DNA of 64,000 bases from Grifola frondosa (taxonomy: Eukaryota; Basidiomycota; Agaricomycetes; Polyporales; Grifolaceae): contig LUGG01000015.1 in the NCBI GenBank assembly GCA_001683735.1, positions 496,001 through 560,000 on the forward strand, given 5' to 3'. A program made the position numbers and the translations under genes. The notes under the pieces were generated by a model that made no database searches, was not told the DNA's origin, and saw nothing but the letters and a program-made list of their open reading frames with translations. Positions 60,093 through 64,000 of this stretch are shown piece by piece; the first letter of the stretch is position 1, and each line of letters begins with the position of its first letter.

Positions 60093-60096
60093 GACC
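60085..60096 (-). other. Copia primer-binding site overlapping the gag start codon
   Basis: Directly after the LTR end the minus strand reads GGTCATGAGCCC. This differs by one base from the complement of the anticodon arm of eukaryotic initiator tRNA-Met (GGGCTCATAACC). The ATG inside it is the gag start codon. Confidence 0.6.
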
Positions 60097-60181
60097 TGAC
60101 GAGGTAATGAGGACCGGAGCTAGTTGATTAACAACGAATAATAACTCAGTGCTCCGGTACAAGGACACTAAAGATGTATTG
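60097..60181 (-). repeat. Partial 5' LTR of the Copia element (85 bp)
   Basis: This is identical to 55227-55311. It contains only the intron-less leader copy and ends abruptly at GATGTATTG, where flanking DNA begins. Confidence 0.85.
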
Positions 60182-60488
60182 CATCAGCAAAACCAAGATA
60201 TGTCTAATTTCATCTTAAATTGTCTGAACCCCTCTGGAACATCTTAAATTAAGACAAGTAAGAGACACAGAACTACTAGACACTCGAGATGGTTCATACG
60301 AAAAATTATCAGACAATCTCAGAATGTTTAGAGACCTCGAAGAGCACTCAGAGCAACCAGAGAATTTCCAGTTTAAATGCTCTTGACTGTCTTGTTGATC
60401 TTACCAACTTAATTAACAATTATTTTCGTCTAGGTCCTCTGAATTGCTCTGTGTTCTATCACACAGACCCAGAAGAACCCATAGACCG
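60182..60488. other. Flanking sequence
   Basis: AT-rich sequence between the Copia element and the Thr/Ser-rich gene. No feature is seen. Confidence 0.5.
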
Positions 60489-61440
60489 TTAAGCCCAGAG
60501 GCGACGAATGATAATTATTCCACTCAAAATGACTGTTGCGTACAAGTTCAGTAAGTAAAACGTTGCTGTAACGATATCTATTGTACCTTCGTGATGCACG
60601 AATGCATGACCTCGAGGCAAAGGCTTGTCGCCATCATTTGATAATAGCCATGCCTTTCCAGCGCCGTTCACATACCGTTCAACGTGTGCAGTCAGGCTGT
60701 CCTGATACGTAAGCACTGCTAGCGTGTCCAGAAGGCGAATAGAAAAAACCAAGTATACACGTGCTATAGTTGTCGATGGTGCAGCTGGCAGATGAACCAG
60801 TGGAGGAGCTAGAGGCCAACAACACCATCGTGGATGTGTCACAGGCACTGCTGCTGCAGTCAGATGACTGAGTCGCAGTCGAGGATGAGCTGCAAGAGCC
60901 GCTGCTGCAGTCCGCAGTGCTCATCGCAGCGGCCGTCGAGGTTACAGATGCGTAGCTAGACATGTAAGTCACGGACATGCTGTTATCGGGGGTCAGGTAG
61001 TAACTAGCCTTATACTATACCAAATGTGTTACTGAGAGATTAGGGAAAGCAAAAGGGATGGTACGTATGCCGTTGATGCAGGAGTAGAGTGAGGTGTCGG
61101 TGACGGTCTGTGTCGTGGTGGCGGTCTCAGTGAGAGTGGCAATGTTGGTCTCAGTCACATCGCAGTAGAGATAGGTCTGCATCTGCGTGTACGTCTGGTC
61201 CTCGGTCATCGTTGCGGTGATCATGTTCTCAACCATCTTGGTCTGCACAAATAGTATCAGAGTACTATTTCACTTCTGCAATTTTTTGGAAAGATGTACA
61301 TACATTGTCGATGACGCTGATGCTAACATAGACAGAGGTGAACGTTGCGGGCCCATCGCCACACCCAATACCAGTACTTGTTGCAAGCCTCGAGGTTGTG
61401 GCAATCACACGCCCGTGTAACTCCTTGTGCAGGCGCAGAG
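60489..61440 (-). CDS. Thr/Ser-rich membrane protein, 5' end missing or fused
   Basis: Coding-like pieces run down the minus strand over short introns: VIATTSRLATSTGIGCGDGP followed by ATFTSVYVSIS (about 61400-61320), TKMVENMITATMTEDQTYTQ with TATTTQTVTDTSLYSC (about 61245-61070), and a Ser-rich part with regular Cys (STADCSSGSCSSSS, about 60920). The last exon, HVERYVNGAGKAWLLSND to the stop at 60489, has a hydrophobic C-terminus (YLLNLYATVILSGIIIIRRL). This looks like a cell-surface protein with a single C-terminal TM. No start codon or signal peptide is found, because upstream sequence belongs to the Isc1-like gene. I suspect a rearranged, 5'-truncated gene. Confidence 0.4.
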
Positions 61441-61444
61441 GCCA

Positions 61445-62498
61445 CGATGAGCGCAGTGTCAATGGGGACAGGCACGGGTGTGTTAGCAGGGTCCGCACTG
61501 CAAGGCAAGGAAATGTCGAACATTGCCTCCAAAGTGGACCGAATACGAGAAGCCGCGCCCAGGCACCGTCTCGGTGAACACGACCCACGTCACGCATGTC
61601 GACACACTTCAGAATGGGTGCACGGTCACTGGCACTGCTCGGCTGGCAGAAGAACACGTAGTCAAGCCACTTGCCCTGGTGCTTGTGTGCGACGGGCTCG
61701 AGTGGCTTCACCGCAGAGTACAAGTTGAGCGGCGAGTCCGCCGTCATGCCGAACGTGCAGATCGCATCCACGGGCAACGGGGGGGGGGGCTGCAGACACA
61801 GGCAAGGCATGGGCATGGCGGCCCATGCATCCGTCAGCCCCGCGTGGTCTGCAATGAGGGGAGCGTGCCCGGGATGCTGTTGAAGTCGCCTGCAGCGATG
61901 ACGTACCGGCCAAGGTCTGATGGTCATTGCCCTTCACGAACAGCTACGCGGGATGGTGAGTGGGGGCGGGGTGGGATAACTGGGGATATATGTGCGTGTT
62001 CAACAGCTGGACCTGCCTGAGGATCAGATGCGCGAAGAGGATGCTGGCGGCGGCCTTACCCACAAACCAGTCCCCAGCAACGACGTCGATCGGTGAGCCA
62101 TTCAGCGAGTATGGGTGGATAGTGGCAGTGAGGATGGGGAAGTGAGAAAAGATTACCAGGCCTGCTCCCAGCGCGCCGCTTTGACACCCCATTCAGTACA
62201 TCCGCACGACCAACGACAAAGTGCACGCGCACTTGTAGAAGAATTTTGCATATGGGAGCCTTTTGTGGACCACGGCATGGACGTACTCATAGTCTGCGAA
62301 GACCCAGAGCTCTTGGAGGGTGATGACATTGTAGTCGGAAGCCGCTAGCGCGTTAACAATGGCAGCAATACGCTCTGTTCTATGGCATGAGACATCTTTG
62401 AGGCTTCTGGTAGCTTCTGTCAGAATAGGTAGGTAAGACGGGAGCCCTCACAAACCAACAATTGAAAGTAGTAATCGGAGACGAGTGTTGCTCATCAT
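61445..62498 (-). pseudogene. Isc1-type inositol phosphosphingolipid phospholipase C, degenerate
   Basis: The DNase I-like fold of neutral sphingomyelinase/Isc1 is evident: [10 protein letters not shown] at 62498, HRTERIAAIVNALAASDYNV and ITLQELWVF (metal Glu), GLVIFSHFPILTATIHPYSL, VVAGDWFVGKAAASIL, QLLNTH, RYVIAAGDFNSIPGTLP, VDAICTFGMTADSPLN and HKHQGKWLDYVFF. Isc1 makes ceramide from inositol sphingolipids. Defects are many. The stretch between NTH and RYVIAAGDFNS is about 25-30 residues short, frames shift near 62455, 61895 and in an 11-G run at 61779-61789, and the catalytic SDH box reads SVH (about 61540). No C-terminal membrane anchor is found. I call it a pseudogene, though some shifts may be sequencing errors. 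Confidence 0.65.
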
Positions 62499-62878
62499 GG
62501 CAGTCTGTCTCCACGCCGCGTGAGCGTACACCAGGCGTTCTGTGCGGGGACGGACTTCACAATCTGCGTGAAGCTCATCGCCTTGTCCACAGTCGGGATC
62601 GTGAACGTGAGGTCCTCCATCACATTGCCCATCACGCCATTCGAGTCCGCTGCGCGGGGAGGGGAGAGGCGGGGACATGTACACTACTCGACCATCTCCT
62701 GGATGGTACTCGTCGGGTTGATCTCCATCGCGAACAGATGGTCGAAGCCATTCACCTGCGTTGCCTCTTTCGAGAACTTCTGGCCGAATGCATTGGAGAG
62801 GTCGTGTGATGCGCCCGAGAGCCAAAACGTGATAGCGAGGCCATGGAGAGGAGGAGGTGGTCGTCCGGAAGCTGCCAT
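62499..62878 (-). pseudogene. Orphan coding fragment of unknown family
   Basis: A frame from 62878 ([20 protein letters not shown]) stays open through [20 protein letters not shown] to TIQEMVE and a stop near 62684. A second coding-like stretch in another frame ([20 protein letters not shown] followed by [13 protein letters not shown], about 62640-62540) continues to the start of the Isc1-like gene. Codon use looks coding, but I recognise no family. It probably belongs to a gene broken up by rearrangement. Confidence 0.35.
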
Positions 62879-62889
62879 CTCAGTCCAAA

Positions 62890-64000
62890 GCGCCCAAGTT
62901 CAACTTCACTTGCTCTCACGCTATCACCTCATTGACTTAGTTTCATCCTTGACATCTGCGACGGTGTATCCTTCTGACGACACCATCCTCTCAGTTCTAC
63001 AAGCATGCTTTCGCACAGATTTACCATACACCAGAGTCGGTGCGTCAAACCTCATTGCCATTAATCCGTACAAGGCGTTGGCCAATGTTAACGACATCAG
63101 CGCAAAGGAATACGACGAGAGATGTTACAAGGATACTAGTTTTCCATTACCTGGGACTTCGCCTCTACCACCGCATCTATATGACCTTGCTGTGAAGGTA
63201 TACCTGCTTACGAGAAGGAGGAATGAATCGCAGGCAGTGGTGTTCCGGTGAGCGCCCGTTGACTGCCAACTAGTTGAATATATGAGATGACCTTGGTTCA
63301 ATAGCGGTATCACAGCATCCGCGAAGAGCGCTAGTGCCCAGCTGGTCAACCAGGTGCTAAAGCTGTCGATGCACTTAAAGAGAGAAGCTGGGCTAGTCGA
63401 ACAAATCAAGATGTTGACGCCGCTTCTTGATTCCTTCGGCAACGCAAAGACACTGATCAACCCTAATGCATCTTGACACAGTCGCTATCTCGAGCTACAC
63501 TTCAACGAACATGGCCGCATTCAAGGCGCGAAGGTTCTGGTGTACGGACTGGACAAGACCCGTCTCAACCGCCTTACATTCGAGGAGCGCACGTATCATG
63601 TCTTCTACCAATTCTTGGCAGGAGCTACTCCTGAGGAGAGGGATCGCTACAACTTGGAGGATCCATCAGATTACGCCTTGCTCGCATCGTCCAGGGTGCT
63701 ACCATCTACCCTCGGGTCCCTTCAGCGATGATTCGATTGCCATGGCTGATTTGTGCGTGGCAATGAAGACTCTCGGATTCAAGCCTAAACACACAGCTTC
63801 CACCTTCAGCCTTCTTGTTGCTATTCTTCTTCTAGGCAACCTTCAGTTCAGTGAGGCAGACGCGTGTGATGTTTCTGCTTACGTCTCCAACACACCTGTG
63901 CTTGAACATGTTGCGAGACTTCTAGGAGTCGGCTCCGAAGATCTCAGTGAGGTGTTGATGAACAAGACAAGCTACGGGCGGAAGGAGCTGTACACTGTCA
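62890..64000 (+). pseudogene. Myosin motor domain of a chitin synthase (class V/VII type), 5' unclear, cut by window end
   Basis: The motor part runs LIDLVSSLTSATVYPSDDTI, then LPYTRVGASNLIAINPYKAL, YDLAVKVYLLTRRRNESQAV, an intron at about 63250-63304, the P-loop region GITASAKSASAQ (63306-63341), LLDSFGNAKTLINPNAS, YLELHFNEHGRIQGAKVLVY, FEERTYHVFYQFLAGATPEE, PFSDDSIAMADL and GFKPKHTASTFSLLVAILLL. These match the myosin-like domain of fungal chitin synthases, which build cell wall chitin at growing tips. Three defects are visible. The P-loop lacks both usual Gly (GSGKS is expected, ASAKS is read), TGA at 63474-63476 replaces the Arg codon of switch I, and an extra base near 63695 shifts the frame. 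No ATG opens the first exon. The chitin synthase part lies beyond the window. Confidence 0.65.

Larger units (their letters stand above)
55227..60181 (-). mobile_element. Ty1/Copia retrotransposon, nearly complete, 5' LTR reduced to 85 bp
   Basis: Gag, protease, integrase, RT and RNase H occur in this order on the minus strand. A polypurine tract (GAGGGGG, minus) precedes a 393-bp 3' LTR (55227-55619). At the 5' end only the last 85 bp of the LTR remain (60097-60181), directly followed by a primer-binding site and the gag ATG. I see no matching target-site duplication, in keeping with the truncated 5' LTR. The element sits between a hypothetical ORF and decayed genes. Confidence 0.85.

Noticed and set aside
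61779..61789. 11-G run as a possible G-quadruplex or recoding site
   Set aside because: It lies in a degenerate coding region. A single uninterrupted run is best explained by slippage or sequencing error.
1..64000. CRISPR arrays, rRNA, tRNA or bacterial-type operons
   Set aside because: No regularly spaced repeats and no RNA gene signatures were seen. Intron-rich genes show the DNA is eukaryotic.

Overview
The window looks like nuclear DNA of a basidiomycete fungus, most likely an Agaricomycete. Genes are dense and cut by many introns of about 50-60 bp with GT..AG ends. The gene content is typical of the group: GH35 beta-galactosidase, four-RRM Nrd1-type protein, Rit1, Rim13/PalB calpain, and a chitin synthase with a myosin motor. 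The retroelements are Ty3/Gypsy chromovirus, DIRS-order tyrosine recombinase and Ty1/Copia types. I saw no rRNA, tRNA or CRISPR.

Layout. 1-7.1 kb is a transposon graveyard: a 5'-truncated Gypsy element runs into a DIRS-order element with RT/RNase H, a tyrosine recombinase and a 135-bp repeat given twice. 7.8-9.6 kb is a clean seven-exon gene for a DUF3445/HDOD haem protein. 9.9-14.5 kb (minus) is a GH35 beta-galactosidase. 15.3-16.9 kb (minus) is a seven-TM protein. 17.4-19.9 kb is a 15-exon sugar transporter. 20.3-23.7 kb (minus) is transportin (karyopherin beta-2). 24.4-25.8 kb (minus) is an FSH1-type serine hydrolase, probably damaged. 26.5-27.4 kb is the remnant of an FAD monooxygenase and 27.9-30.1 kb its better kept paralogue. 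30.4-31.6 kb (minus) is a DUF4203 membrane protein. 32.5-34.7 kb is a coiled-coil protein that may be augmin HAUS3. 35.1-36.9 kb is RIT1, whose stop codon directly abuts the stop codon of the convergent Rim13/PalB calpain (36.9-40.6 kb). 41.2-43.0 kb is a membrane-anchored LRR protein. 44.9-45.9 kb (minus) is clathrin light chain, 46.1-47.7 kb monoacylglycerol lipase, and 48.4-50.7 kb the four-RRM protein. 50.7-55.2 kb is gene-poor, with diverged repeated small ORFs. 55.2-60.2 kb is a nearly complete Copia element in minus orientation. 60.5-64 kb is a patchwork of decayed pieces: a Thr/Ser-rich membrane protein, an Isc1-type phospholipase C, an orphan fragment, and the start of a myosin-chitin synthase with a nonsense codon.

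Reading quality. Five genes splice into perfect frames over their whole length (DUF3445, sugar transporter, RIT1, clathrin light chain, monoacylglycerol lipase). Many others need single-base corrections, mostly in short runs of C, G, A or T; transportin alone needs about nine. This looks more like uncorrected consensus error than decay, but from one sequence I cannot separate the two. Exon coordinates are my own reading of splice signals and frame and are most reliable for those five genes.

Most genes are ordinary housekeeping genes (nuclear import, vesicle coat, tRNA modification, pH signalling, lipid turnover) and form no visible cluster. The most unusual structure is the Copia LTR, which carries the same leader segment twice: once with a 55-nt intron-like insert and once without it, as if precisely spliced.
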